Notes: generated from the sequence alone by a model not told the origin. 64,000 nucleotides of DNA from Paenibacillus sp. FSL R5-0623 (GCF_037974265.1 NZ_CP150233.1:6200001-6264000), one strand, 5' to 3'. Shown: positions 1-8,849, counted from the first letter of the stretch. Numbers and translations are program-made.

Positions 1-241
1 TTTCGATCACTTTGGGAATGGCTTCACTTCCCTTGTACGTGTACGTTCCGGATTTGGCATCATATTGTCCACTTCCACCAACTGCCTTGAGCAGATCCTT
101 GGTGTTCACATAGACTTGACCGTCTACCACTTTCGCTTGCATCGCCGCTTTGGATTCAGCTGCACCGGCCGTTGCCGCTACACTAATCGAGAGTACAGCA
201 GCCATCAGTATGGCTATCCCCTTTTTACCCAACACGCTCAT
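1..241 (-). CDS. Secreted HtrA/S1C-type serine protease, N-terminal part (partial)
   Basis: Only the first 80 codons are in the window; the gene runs off the left edge. The start is the ATG at 239-241, with an AGGTGAG ribosome binding site 6 nt upstream. The product begins with a signal peptide (basic MSVLGKKG, a hydrophobic stretch to about residue 25, then an AGAAES cleavage region). A short segment follows (VVDGQVYVNTKDLLKAVGG) resembling the stalk or copper-amine-oxidase-like N-terminal repeat found in Paenibacillus envelope proteins. The last residues visible (EAIPKVIE) match how the catalytic domain begins in secreted trypsin-like S1C proteases of this genus, but no catalytic residue lies inside the window. 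A different secreted protein with the same stalk is possible. Confidence 0.6.
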   Translation of the reverse strand, partial: MSVLGKKGIAILMAAVLSISVAATAGAAESKAAMQAKVVDGQVYVNTKDLLKAVGGSGQYDAKSGTYTYKGSEAIPKVIE

Positions 242-436
242 ATTCTCACCTGACCCTCTCTATACATCCTTCTTGCGCGACTCGACATCGGATTCATCGC
301 TGAATCTATTCTCTTTTTCTCTCATCTGCAATTCCGGTATCCCTCAATGTATCATACAGAATCTGGATATACAATTGTTTTAAGTCCTATTTTAGTAGAG
401 AAGATAGAATCTTGTTCAATCGTTTCAGTATAAATG

Positions 437-471
437 AAAAAAACACCCTCCATGTCTCTCTGGAAAGTGTT
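437..471 (-). terminator. Rho-independent terminator, minus strand
   Basis: Read on the minus strand, an AACAC...GTGTT hairpin with an inner TCC/GGA pairing is followed by a run of seven T. It lies downstream of the small membrane protein gene at 743-955, with the repeat element at 495-700 between them. Confidence 0.5.
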
Positions 472-494
472 CGTCTGTACCTCTTTTAGAGGTT

Positions 495-700
495 GTTCAA
501 AAAGTCCGCTTTTGATTACCAAGGATGCCTAGTGGCATCATCAGCATCGAATATGGAATTCAGCCGAAATAAGCGGGAGGCTTACGAAGTATGTTTCTTT
601 TCGAAACATTGTAGTTGCTCACGTAGTTTTCCCTACGCTCCGCTACTCCATTTCTAGCTTCATCCCATCTTCTCGGTACTGAAAACCGATCTTTTTGAAC
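495..700. repeat. About 206-bp intergenic element with terminal inverted repeats (MITE-like)
   Basis: The left end begins GTTCAAAAAGTCCGCTTTT. The reverse complement of the right end begins GTTCAAAAAGATCGGTTTTC, so the ends form an imperfect inverted repeat of about 20 bp around a non-coding core. The core has no plausible ORF. The core wording (for example the stretch around 600-680) is one I recall as dispersed in Paenibacillus genomes, but copy number cannot be tested here. No target-site duplication is obvious. Confidence 0.6.
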
Positions 701-742
701 TTGCACTATTGGCTTAAATTACATTTAAATTCTGCGGCATTC

Positions 743-955
743 CTACTGAGCAAACCAACCCGTTATCATCGCATAGTCTGTCATCAGAAATACCAGTAGG
801 CTGACTACTGCAAATCCGATCGCAAACAGATTCTTCTTCGGTGCCCGAAGAAGCCGAACCACTCCGATGAAAATCAGGATCGTAAATAAGATGACAAAAA
901 TATCAAATGCATTAAAATTCGATGTACTCGCCGTGGCAGCTTCTGCAAACAGCAT
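743..955 (-). CDS. Small two-helix membrane protein, unknown function
   Basis: A 70-residue protein with two predicted membrane segments (about residues 17-36 and 44-66) separated by a basic loop (RAPKKN). This looks like a small integral membrane protein with a short N-terminal outside or inside tail rich in Ala, Ser and Thr. The start ATG at 955 is preceded by an AAGGAGGT ribosome binding site, which supports real expression. It sits alone downstream of uvrA on the same strand. It may belong to a DUF2759-like family of short Firmicute membrane proteins, but I cannot confirm that. No catalytic motif is visible. Confidence 0.7.
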   Translation of the reverse strand: MLFAEAATASTSNFNAFDIFVILFTILIFIGVVRLLRAPKKNLFAIGFAVVSLLVFLMTDYAMITGWFAQ

Positions 956-1176
956 GGATAGACAGACCTCCTTACCATAGTTGAACAGCTAACGCATACC
1001 CTAATATCTTCCTCTATGTTATCTGTACCCTGCTTGTAATGCAAGCCCTATCATCCATAAAAATGAAAAAAATCCAATTTGGCTGAATATTCCTGTAATG
1101 CTCGTCATCATGCATATGTAAACACTTTCACGAAATAACCTTAGTCCGAGAAAAATACTGTGCATAACTCAAAATG

Positions 1177-1248
1177 AAAAACCCTTCTTCTCGGAAGCAG
1201 AGCACATCAGATCATAATCCAACGTCTCAACCTTTTCGAAAAGAAGGG
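1177..1248 (-). terminator. Probable uvrA terminator
   Basis: On the minus strand CCCTTCTT-T-TCG pairs with CGA-G-AAGAAGGG across a loop of about 50 nt and is followed by five T. It begins 45 nt downstream of the uvrA stop codon. The loop is unusually long, so confidence is moderate. Confidence 0.45.
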
Positions 1249-1292
1249 CCAATACTGCCACTTCATATTGATATAACTACTGGTAGAGGACC

Positions 1293-4151
1293 TTAGTCCA
1301 CCAATTGCAGTGCCTTGCTCCGCTCGGTATCCCGCTCCAGAACCGGCTTCAAGTACTTGCCTGTATAGGAAGCTTCCACTTTGATGATATCCTCAGGTGT
1401 TCCAGTTGCAACAATGGTACCTCCACCGCTACCGCCTTCTGGACCCAGATCAACAACATAGTCTGCCGTTTTGATCACATCCAGGTTATGCTCGATCACC
1501 AACACCGATTCCCCGGAATCAACCAGACGGTGTAGTACGTTCAGCAAACGGTCGATATCATCGACATGCAAACCCGTAGTCGGCTCATCGAGGATGTAGA
1601 TGGTTTTCCCCGTACTGCGACGATACAGCTCGGAAGCAAGCTTCACACGCTGGGCTTCACCACCAGACAATGTGGTTGCAGGTTGCCCCAGATTGATATA
1701 ACCCAGACCCACATCCATCAGTGTCTGCATTTTGCGATGGATCTTCGGAATGTTCTCGAAGAATTGGGTTGCATCTTCAACCGTCATTTCCAGTACATCG
1801 GAAATATTTCTGTTTTTATATTTCACTTCAAGCGTTTCCCGATTGTATCGTTTGCCTTTGCAGACTTCACAAGGAACATAAACGTCCGGCAAGAAGTGCA
1901 TCTCAATCTTGATAATACCGTCTCCACGGCAGGCTTCACAACGTCCACCTTTGATATTAAAACTGAATCGGCCTTTCTTGTATCCACGTACTTTGGCTTC
2001 GTTCGTCTGAGCAAACAGATCCCGGATATCATCAAAGACACCTGTATACGTAGCCGGGTTGGAACGTGGTGTCCGCCCGATTGGCGACTGGTCAATATCG
2101 ATAACTTTATCGATATGCTCCAAACCACGAATTTCTTTATGCTGACCCGGACGTACCCGAGCACGGTTCAGATCACGTGCCAGCGTTTTGTAGAGGATCT
2201 CATTAATCAATGTGGATTTACCTGAGCCAGACACACCCGTTACCGCAGTAAATACACCCACTGGAATCTTCACGTTCAGATTCTTGAGGTTATTTTCTTT
2301 GGCTCCACGTACTTCCAACCAACGGTCTCCTACACTTCTACGTTCTGCACGAATAGGAATGAATTTGCGACCACTCAGATATTGACCGGTTAATGAGTTC
2401 TCATCATTCATGATCTCTTGCGGTGTACCCTGAGACATAATGGTACCTCCGTGGATACCTGCACCCGGGCCAATATCAATAATATAGTCGGCAGCCATCA
2501 TCGTGTCCTCATCATGTTCAACCACGATCAATGTGTTACCAATATCCCGCATATGCGCAAGGGTTGAGATCAGGCGGTCATTATCCCGTTGATGCAGACC
2601 GATACTTGGCTCATCCAGAATATACAGCACACCCATCAGGCTGGAACCAATCTGTGTAGCCAGTCTGATCCGCTGGGCTTCCCCACCGGACAATGTTCCG
2701 GCAGCACGACTCAGTGTAAGGTAATCCAGACCGACATTCACGAGGAAGCCTAGACGGCTGTTGATTTCTTTCAGAATAAGTTTGGCAATTGTCTGCTCTT
2801 TCTCACTCAATTCCAATGAATCGAAGAATCGGCCAGCTTCACCAATGGACAAACTAGTCACATACGCCATGTTGTGATCATTGATCGTAACCGCAAGACT
2901 CTCGCGTTTCAGACGCTGACCTTTACAGGTACCACAAGGCTTCGCACTCATATAACCTTCGATGAATTCACGGATACCTTCAGATGCTGTATCACGATAA
3001 CGACGCTCCAGATTATTCACGATACCTTCGAAGGTAACCAGTGCTTCCTTGCGTTGTCCAAAATCATTCTCATACCGGAAACGAATTTTCTCCGTACCTG
3101 TACCCTGCAACAACTTGTTCATCTGCTCAGCTGGCAGATCTTCGACAGGTACATTTTGCGGAATGTTGAAGTGCTCACATACTGACTTCAGGAACTGCGG
3201 ATAATAGGTGGATGTACCACCTGTCCAAGCATCAAAAGCTCCATCTTCGATGGTCTTAGTCCGATCCGGTACGAGCAGATCAGGGTCAACGATCATTTTG
3301 ACACCTAACCCATCACAATCTGGGCAAGCGCCGAAGGGACTGTTGAATGAGAACATCCGTGGTGCAAGCTCTTCAATACTGAATCCGCACACCGGGCAGG
3401 CAAAGTTGGAACTAAAGCGCAGCTCTTCTTCGCCCATAATGTCCACTAGTAGTTGTCCACCGGACAAATTAAGTGCTGTTTCAATAGAGTCGGCCAGCCG
3501 CGCCTGTACATCATCTTTAACAACGATCCGGTCAACAACCACTTCAATCGTATGCTTTTTGTTTTTCTCCAATTGAATATCTTCTGACAGGTCACGCAAT
3601 TCCCCGTTCACTCGTACACGGACAAAGCCCTGCTTGGATACATCGGCAAATACACTTTTGTGCTCGCCCTTACGGCCTGAGATAATCGGTGCCAATATTT
3701 GTAGCCGTGTACGCTCTGGATATTGCATAATGCGGTCAACCATTTGTTCTACGGTCTGGGAACTGATCTCCACGCCATGGTCCGGACAATGTGGATGGCC
3801 CACACGCGCAAATAACAGACGCAGATAATCATAAATTTCGGTCACAGTTCCAACTGTGGAACGTGGGTTACGGCTTGTTGTTTTCTGATCTATTGAAATG
3901 GCAGGAGATAATCCTTCGATGGAATCCACATCCGGTTTCTCCATCTGTCCCAGAAACTGCCTTGCGTAAGCTGACAATGATTCGACATAACGCCGCTGTC
4001 CTTCGGCATAGATCGTGTCAAAAGCCAGCGAGGACTTGCCTGAGCCACTCAGACCGGTCAATACAACAAAGCGGTCACGCGGGATGGTAATGTCGATATT
4101 TTTCAGGTTATGCGCTCGTGCGCCTTTAATGACAATATTATCGCTCGCCAA
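1293..4151 (-). CDS. uvrA: UvrABC excision nuclease subunit A
   Basis: Damage-sensing ATPase of nucleotide excision repair, which loads UvrB onto lesions. The 952-residue length is typical. Visible features are the first Walker A GLSGSGKSS (about residues 33-41), a zinc module CPVCGF near residue 255, two LSGGEAQR signatures, a second Walker A GVSGSGKST near residue 640, the zinc finger CEACRGDG...CEVCKG near residues 740-770, and Walker B ILDEP twice. The start is a TTG at 4149-4151 with AGAGGATG upstream; no in-frame ATG is better. Unlike the tight uvrB-uvrA pair of Bacillus subtilis, this gene is separated from uvrB by about 800 bp of repeats, so it may need its own promoter. Confidence 0.98.
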   Translation of the reverse strand: MASDNIVIKGARAHNLKNIDITIPRDRFVVLTGLSGSGKSSLAFDTIYAEGQRRYVESLSAYARQFLGQMEKPDVDSIEGLSPAISIDQKTTSRNPRSTVGTVTEIYDYLRLLFARVGHPHCPDHGVEISSQTVEQMVDRIMQYPERTRLQILAPIISGRKGEHKSVFADVSKQGFVRVRVNGELRDLSEDIQLEKNKKHTIEVVVDRIVVKDDVQARLADSIETALNLSGGQLLVDIMGEEELRFSSNFACPVCGFSIEELAPRMFSFNSPFGACPDCDGLGVKMIVDPDLLVPDRTKTIEDGAFDAWTGGTSTYYPQFLKSVCEHFNIPQNVPVEDLPAEQMNKLLQGTGTEKIRFRYENDFGQRKEALVTFEGIVNNLERRYRDTASEGIREFIEGYMSAKPCGTCKGQRLKRESLAVTINDHNMAYVTSLSIGEAGRFFDSLELSEKEQTIAKLILKEINSRLGFLVNVGLDYLTLSRAAGTLSGGEAQRIRLATQIGSSLMGVLYILDEPSIGLHQRDNDRLISTLAHMRDIGNTLIVVEHDEDTMMAADYIIDIGPGAGIHGGTIMSQGTPQEIMNDENSLTGQYLSGRKFIPIRAERRSVGDRWLEVRGAKENNLKNLNVKIPVGVFTAVTGVSGSGKSTLINEILYKTLARDLNRARVRPGQHKEIRGLEHIDKVIDIDQSPIGRTPRSNPATYTGVFDDIRDLFAQTNEAKVRGYKKGRFSFNIKGGRCEACRGDGIIKIEMHFLPDVYVPCEVCKGKRYNRETLEVKYKNRNISDVLEMTVEDATQFFENIPKIHRKMQTLMDVGLGYINLGQPATTLSGGEAQRVKLASELYRRSTGKTIYILDEPTTGLHVDDIDRLLNVLHRLVDSGESVLVIEHNLDVIKTADYVVDLGPEGGSGGGTIVATGTPEDIIKVEASYTGKYLKPVLERDTERSKALQLVD

Positions 4152-4212
4152 TAGTATTCATCCTCTCAGTGTGTTAATCCAAACCTTTAAAGGCTTTTCG
4201 ATCCCTCCCAAA

Positions 4213-4255
4213 CCCTCCCTTCCAAGGGAGGGCCCCAGAGGGCGCAGCCCTCTGG
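4213..4255. repeat. Two tandem GC-rich stem-loops
   Basis: CCCTCCCT-TCCA-AGGGAGGG (4213-4232) is followed at once by CCAGAGGG-CGCAG-CCCTCTGG (4235-4255). Both are perfect 8-bp stems. They lie just upstream of uvrA in a block of repeats. No T-run follows, so they are not ordinary terminators. Similar CCAGAGGGC/GCCCTCTGG hairpins are, from memory, frequent in Paenibacillus intergenic DNA. Confidence 0.55.
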
Positions 4256-4328
4256 ACACCCGAAACAAGCAGTGCAACGGTGAGGGGTCGGGTCTTGCTA
4301 TGTGAAGGGTGGTCGTGTGCCCGCGGCT

Positions 4329-4367
4329 CCACATAAGGTTCCGGCTCATTGCCGGGACCTTATGTGG
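4329..4367. repeat. 17-bp stem inverted repeat
   Basis: CCACATAAGGTTCCGGC pairs with GCCGGGACCTTATGTGG around a TCATT loop, with a single mismatch. It is part of the non-coding repeat block between uvrB and uvrA and sits just before the 71-bp tandem array. Confidence 0.6.
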
Positions 4368-4385
4368 CCGCTCTACTGCGAGGTG

Positions 4386-4753
4386 ACGCTCTCGGCTTCG
4401 CCACGTTCGTGACAAGTCGCCATTGCCTTCGGCTCGGCTCCAAGGTCAACACCGGGACGCTCTCGGCTTCGCCACGTTCGCGACAAGTCGCCATTGCCTT
4501 CGGCTCGGCTCCAAGGTCAACACCGGGACGCTCTCGGCTTCGCCACGTTCGTGACAGGTCGCCATTGCCTTCGGCTCGGCTCCAAGGTCAACACCGGGAC
4601 GCTCTCGGCTTCGCCACGTTCGCGACAAGGTCGCCATTGCCTTTGGCTCGGCTCCAAGGTCAACACCGGGGCGCTCTCGGCTTCGCCTTGGTCGCGATAG
4701 GTCGCCATTGCCTTCGGCTCGGCTCCAAGGTCAATACCGTGACGCTCTCGGCT
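4386..4753. repeat. Tandem repeat, 71-bp unit, 5 copies plus a 12-bp partial copy
   Basis: Units start at 4386, 4457, 4528, 4599 (72 bp, one extra base) and 4671, with a partial unit from 4742. Copies 1-4 differ at only a few positions (for example ACGTTCGTGACA versus ACGTTCGCGACA); copy 5 is more diverged (CTTGGTCGCGATA). The unit is GC rich and is open in several frames on both strands, which creates spurious ORFs. It contains small palindromes such as GGCTTCGCC. There are no ribosome binding sites, and it lies between convergent-spaced uvrB and uvrA. Confidence 0.85.
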
Positions 4754-4886
4754 CTCAGGGGGGACACGACTCCCAATTGCTTTCCTATAAACCTTTTAAC
4801 CAATTTCAACATTTCTATCAGTATAGACCCGAATTCAAGATTTCAACATCTCTTATTATCGGTAGATATCAATGATTTCCTTACTC

Positions 4887-4920
4887 AACAAGAGAACGGC
4901 CAATTGGCCGTTCTCTTGTT
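4887..4920. terminator. 34-bp perfect palindrome, probable uvrB terminator
   Basis: The sequence from 4887 to 4920 is a perfect palindrome of 17 bp per arm centred on CCAATTGG, ending in CTCTTGTT on either strand. It begins 40 bp downstream of the uvrB stop. As RNA it would form a very stable hairpin with a small effective loop. The T-tract is weak, so a bidirectional terminator is likely but not certain. Confidence 0.6.
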
Positions 4921-4960
4921 ACAGATCCATCTTTACGGGAGCATATGAATGAGCTGTATC

Positions 4961-6952
4961 TTATTCAGCGCGAAGTTCCAGCAACGCATCGCGAAGCTCG
5001 GCAGCACGCTCAAACTGCAGGTTTTTGGCTGCATCTTTCATCTCTACCTCTAAGCGCTGAATAAGCGCCTGGCGATCTTTCTTCGACATCTTCTCGGCTG
5101 CGCCTGTGAGATAGTCTTTCTTGGATTCGGCAACTTTGGTTGCCTCAATCACGTCACGCACTTTTTTGCGAATCGTCTGTGGTGTAATGCCATGTTTCTC
5201 GTTGTACGCCATCTGAATTTCACGACGGCGTTCGGTTTCCTTTATCGCTTTATCCATCGAATCCGTCACTTTGTCACCGTATAGAATAACCCGACCCTCG
5301 CTGTTCCGTGCGGCACGACCAATCGTTTGGATCAGTGAGCGTTCGGAACGTAGGAATCCTTCCTTATCGGCATCCAAAATAGCGACGAGGGAAACTTCGG
5401 GCAGATCGAGACCTTCCCGGAGCAAGTTGATTCCGATTAGCACATGGAAAACGCCCAACCTTAAATCACGTAAAATCGCCATCCGTTCCAACGTTTTGAT
5501 CTCGGAGTGCAGATAACGAACCTTGATTCCAACTTCCTTCAGATAATCTGTCAGGTCCTCGGACATCTTCTTCGTTAATGTTGTAATCAACACACGCTCG
5601 TCTTTGGCAATCCGGTCATTAATCTCACCAATCAAGTCATCAATCTGTCCCTTCGTTGGACGCAGTTCAATGATTGGATCGAGCAGTCCGGTTGGACGAA
5701 TAATCTGTTGCACCATCGTATCGGTGTGCTCGATCTCATACGGACCCGGTGTGGCCGATACATAGATAATCTGATCCATCTTGCCCTCGAACTCATCGAA
5801 TTTGAGTGGACGATTATCCAATGCTGACGGCAGTCGGAAACCATGTTCAACCAATACCGTCTTCCGCGCCTGGTCACCATTGTACATCGCACGGATCTGT
5901 GGCAGAGTCACGTGAGACTCATCGACCACAATCAACATGTCATCCGGGAAGTAATCCATCAATGTGTATGGGGTATCGCCGCGTTCTCGGAAAGTCAGTG
6001 GACCGGAATAGTTCTCAATCCCCGAACAGAATCCAACTTCCTTCATCATCTCGATATCATACCGTGTGCGCTGCTCCAGTCGCTGAGCCTCCAGCAGTTT
6101 CCCCTGTTCACGCAACACTTCAAGACGCTCCTCCAGTTCACGCTCAATGTTCACCAGCGCAACCTTCATCGTCTCTTCTTGCGTTACGAAGTGAGACGCC
6201 GGGAAGATGGCAATATGTTCACGTTCACCAATCAGTTCTCCGGTTAACACATCAATCTCCGTAATTTTCTCGATCTCATCACCAAACAATTCAACCCGAA
6301 TTGCATGTTCGCCCTTGGAGGCAGGGAAAATCTCAACAACATCCCCACGAACACGGAACGTACCCCGTACAAAGTTAATATCGTTCCGCTGATACTGGAT
6401 CTCTACCAGACGAGACAAAATCTGATTGCGTGGTTTCTCCATGCCTACCCGAAGTGACAGCAACATGCTTGAATACGAGTGCGGTGAACCCAAACCATAA
6501 ATGCAGGAAACACTCGCTACAATGATGACGTCCCTGCGCTCAAACAACGAACTTGTCGCTGCGTGCCGCAGTTTGTCGATCTCTTCATTAATACTTGAAT
6601 CCTTCTCGATATACGTATCGGAGGACGGGATATATGCTTCTGGCTGAAAATAATCGTAATAACTAACGAAATACTCAACCATGTTATTAGGAAAAAAATC
6701 TTTAAACTCACTTGCAAGCTGCGCTGCCAACGTTTTGTTGTGTGCAATAATCAGCGTCGGACGTTGCAGTTGGGCTATCGTCTGGGCTATCGTAAACGTC
6801 TTACCCGTACCCGTTGCACCCAGCAGTGTCTGGTACCTCTTCCCCTCCTGAACACCCTTCACCAATTCTTTAATGGCTGCCGGCTGATCACCTTGGGGAG
6901 AAAACTCTGACTCGATTTCGAACGTTTTGTCGCTCATTATAATATCGCTCAT
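4961..6952 (-). CDS. uvrB: UvrABC excision nuclease subunit B
   Basis: Helicase-like damage verification subunit of nucleotide excision repair. It is 663 residues, the usual size. It shows Walker A GATGTGKTF (about 45-53), the beta-hairpin motif YYDYFQPEAYIP (about 94-105), helicase motifs through QTIGRAARN (about 545), and a C-terminal UVR domain (about 625-660) that contacts UvrC. The start ATG at 6952 has AGGGTGAG 8 nt upstream; an internal ATG five codons on lacks a better site. Transcription likely starts at the promoter at 7062-7090, with a LexA-like box just downstream, in line with SOS control of uvrB in Bacilli. Confidence 0.98.
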   Translation of the reverse strand: MSDIIMSDKTFEIESEFSPQGDQPAAIKELVKGVQEGKRYQTLLGATGTGKTFTIAQTIAQLQRPTLIIAHNKTLAAQLASEFKDFFPNNMVEYFVSYYDYFQPEAYIPSSDTYIEKDSSINEEIDKLRHAATSSLFERRDVIIVASVSCIYGLGSPHSYSSMLLSLRVGMEKPRNQILSRLVEIQYQRNDINFVRGTFRVRGDVVEIFPASKGEHAIRVELFGDEIEKITEIDVLTGELIGEREHIAIFPASHFVTQEETMKVALVNIERELEERLEVLREQGKLLEAQRLEQRTRYDIEMMKEVGFCSGIENYSGPLTFRERGDTPYTLMDYFPDDMLIVVDESHVTLPQIRAMYNGDQARKTVLVEHGFRLPSALDNRPLKFDEFEGKMDQIIYVSATPGPYEIEHTDTMVQQIIRPTGLLDPIIELRPTKGQIDDLIGEINDRIAKDERVLITTLTKKMSEDLTDYLKEVGIKVRYLHSEIKTLERMAILRDLRLGVFHVLIGINLLREGLDLPEVSLVAILDADKEGFLRSERSLIQTIGRAARNSEGRVILYGDKVTDSMDKAIKETERRREIQMAYNEKHGITPQTIRKKVRDVIEATKVAESKKDYLTGAAEKMSKKDRQALIQRLEVEMKDAAKNLQFERAAELRDALLELRAE

Positions 6953-7041
6953 TGCCGTATCTCACCCTATCGTCTAAAATAATAGTCACTATATATTGTC
7001 GAAGTTCCCCGAATTTTCATATGGGAAAACTTATAGTAATA

Positions 7042-7090
7042 GGAATATTTGTTCCCGTTTAATTATACCTCGTTCGTTTTAGTGATGCAA
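7042..7090 (-). promoter_or_regulatory. uvrB promoter with LexA (SOS)-like box
   Basis: On the minus strand: -35 TTGCAT (7085-7090), a 17-bp spacer and -10 TATAAT (7062-7067). Around the expected transcription start lies GGAACAAATATTCC (7042-7055), which fits the Bacillus LexA consensus GAAC-N4-GTTC with one mismatch. SOS control of uvrB is established in B. subtilis; its operation here is inferred. Confidence 0.55.
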
Positions 7091-7121
7091 ACGTGAAATG
7101 AAGATAGGAGTGGGTTAATTT

Positions 7122-7919
7122 ATGGATATTGCGACACTTATCGGTATTATTGCCGGAATTGCCGCAGTCATTAGCGGTTTTTTGTGGGAAGGCGGCCAAT
7201 TGTCTGGTCTCTTGCAAAAAACGGCTGCTTTAATTGTATTCGGTGGAACGATTGCTGCTGTGGTTGCCAGTTTCCCGGCGCATCGCCTGCGTACGATTCC
7301 AGCTGCCCTGCGTATGGCTTTTGGACGTAACAATAATGATTCAGGTTTGTGGGTTGAAGAACTGGTAGAGATGTCTTCAATCGCACGCCGCTCAGGTGTA
7401 CTTGCATTGGAACGCAAGGTTATGAATCATCCGCATCCATTTTTGCAAGACGGTATTCAGATGGTTGTTGATGGTACCGATCAGGATGTGGTTCGCCAGA
7501 TCCTGGAGATGGAGATTGACTCGATTGAACAAAAACATGAGGGTTATGCCAAAATATTTGAATCCGCTGGTGGGTACGCTCCAACCATGGGGATCATCGG
7601 AACCGTGATGGGACTTATTCAGGTACTTGGCAGTTTGACCGATCCCACAGGACTCGGACCTGCCATTGCTGTTGCCTTTACCGCAACCCTGTATGGGGTC
7701 GCCAGTGCCAATCTTATCTTTTTGCCCATTGCCTCCAAGATCAAATCAAGAGGTGCCGATGAAGTGCAGACCATGGAAATGCTTCTCGAAGGTGTACTTG
7801 CCATTCAGAACGGTGAGAATCCCCAGCTTGTTCGCAAAAGACTGGAGTCCTTCACCCTCACGCATCGTCAGCATATACGCCCCCTAGCAAAGGAGGGATT
7901 GGATGAGTCGGCGCAGTAA
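7122..7919 (+). CDS. motP: Flagellar stator protein, MotA/MotP family
   Basis: Channel subunit of the flagellar stator, a membrane protein that couples ion flow to motor torque. It is 265 residues with four membrane segments (about 5-25, 32-50, 150-175, 185-205) and a large cytoplasmic loop between the second and third. The conserved region GGYAPTMGIIGTVMGLIQVLGSL precedes the fourth helix, as in MotA/PomA/MotP. The start ATG has AGGAGTGGG upstream. The stop overlaps the start of motS by 17 nt, so the pair is translationally coupled. I favour the MotP (sodium-type) name from overall resemblance and a position away from the main motility genes, but sodium or proton use cannot be told from the sequence alone. 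Confidence 0.85.
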   Translation: MDIATLIGIIAGIAAVISGFLWEGGQLSGLLQKTAALIVFGGTIAAVVASFPAHRLRTIPAALRMAFGRNNNDSGLWVEELVEMSSIARRSGVLALERKVMNHPHPFLQDGIQMVVDGTDQDVVRQILEMEIDSIEQKHEGYAKIFESAGGYAPTMGIIGTVMGLIQVLGSLTDPTGLGPAIAVAFTATLYGVASANLIFLPIASKIKSRGADEVQTMEMLLEGVLAIQNGENPQLVRKRLESFTLTHRQHIRPLAKEGLDESAQ

Positions 7920-8745
7920 ACGGCGCGGAAAACGAGAAACTATCGATCATCGGGATCGCTGGATGATTACTTATGCCGATCTCATAACTCTGCTTTTAAT
8001 CTTTTTTGTCATCATGTATGCCATGAGCAATCTGGATTCCGGTAAATATGACGTCGTTACTCAATCGTTACAAAATACATTTAATGCGTCCGACTCTATC
8101 CTTGAGCTTGGTGAGGGAATCGGTGAGAAACCCGGTCAAACGATTACAGAGACTCCACCCTCCGAGGTGCAGGGTGAAGATCCTTCAAAAGGTGAAGGAA
8201 CCCCTTCCGATTCCGGGACAGCAACACCAGAAGATGAAAACAAGCCGCTCACAGAACGGGAAGAACAGTTCAGATCACAAGAGCAGGAATTGCAAAATCT
8301 ATTCAATGTGATTACCCAATATATCGAGGATAATAAACTGGAAAACCAGATTTTTGTTGCTGACAAGCCACAGGGCCTATCCATTACACTTAGTGACCGC
8401 TTCCTGTTTGACCAGGGACAGGCCGCTCTAAAGGACGGTGCAGCACCAACGCTCAGTAAACTTGCCAGCCTGTTCCGCGATCTGAATACCATTGTCAGCA
8501 TTGAGGGTCACACCGATAATGTTCCTGTGGGAGCAAACTCCGCCTATACCGATAACTGGCAGCTTTCAGGAGAACGTGCACTGTCTGTATTGCGATTCTT
8601 TCTGGATACAGAGAAACTTAACCCGGACAGCTTCCAGTATGCCGGATATGCGGATACTCGCCCAACGGGTGACAACACCACAGCCGCCGGAAGACAAAAG
8701 AACCGTCGGGTTGAAATAACGGTCCTGCGTCAGCTCCAGCCTTAA
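7903..8745 (+). CDS. motS: Flagellar stator protein, MotB/MotS family
   Basis: Peptidoglycan-anchoring stator subunit, partner of the preceding gene. It is 280 residues: a basic N-terminus, a single membrane helix (about 24-45) carrying the ion-binding Asp of YADLITLLL (Asp26), a long Glu/Pro/Thr-rich linker (about 70-120), then an OmpA-like domain. The peptidoglycan-binding signature GHTDNVPVG and GRQKNRRVEI close to the C-terminus are intact. AAAGGAGGGATT precedes the ATG inside motP. A strong bidirectional terminator follows at 8781-8830. Confidence 0.88.
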   Translation: MSRRSKRRGKRETIDHRDRWMITYADLITLLLIFFVIMYAMSNLDSGKYDVVTQSLQNTFNASDSILELGEGIGEKPGQTITETPPSEVQGEDPSKGEGTPSDSGTATPEDENKPLTEREEQFRSQEQELQNLFNVITQYIEDNKLENQIFVADKPQGLSITLSDRFLFDQGQAALKDGAAPTLSKLASLFRDLNTIVSIEGHTDNVPVGANSAYTDNWQLSGERALSVLRFFLDTEKLNPDSFQYAGYADTRPTGDNTTAAGRQKNRRVEITVLRQLQP

Positions 8746-8780
8746 TCATCCATATCTCACATAATGCAACATACTCATGC

Positions 8781-8830
8781 AAAGAAAGCACGCTCTAACT
8801 GAATTCAATTCAGCAGAGCGTGCTTTCTTT
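8781..8830. terminator. Bidirectional terminator between motS and the ABC permease
   Basis: A 16-bp perfect stem (AAAGAAAGCACGCTCT pairing with AGAGCGTGCTTTCTTT) encloses a loop with its own GAATTCAATTC symmetry. T-rich ends on both strands suit the convergent genes on either side. Confidence 0.85.
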
Positions 8831-8849
8831 TATGTCGTATAAACCTTAT

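Noticed and set aside
64..383. Plus-strand ORFs over the first 400 bases
   Set aside because: They are antisense to the secreted protease start, which has a signal peptide and a good ribosome binding site.
4386..4753. CRISPR array
   Set aside because: Units are directly abutting with no spacers and no cas genes are present.
4349..4948. 199-codon repetitive ORF and several smaller ones on both strands
   Set aside because: Created by the 71-bp tandem repeat, whose length is not a multiple of three; copies would be read in different frames and there is no ribosome binding site.
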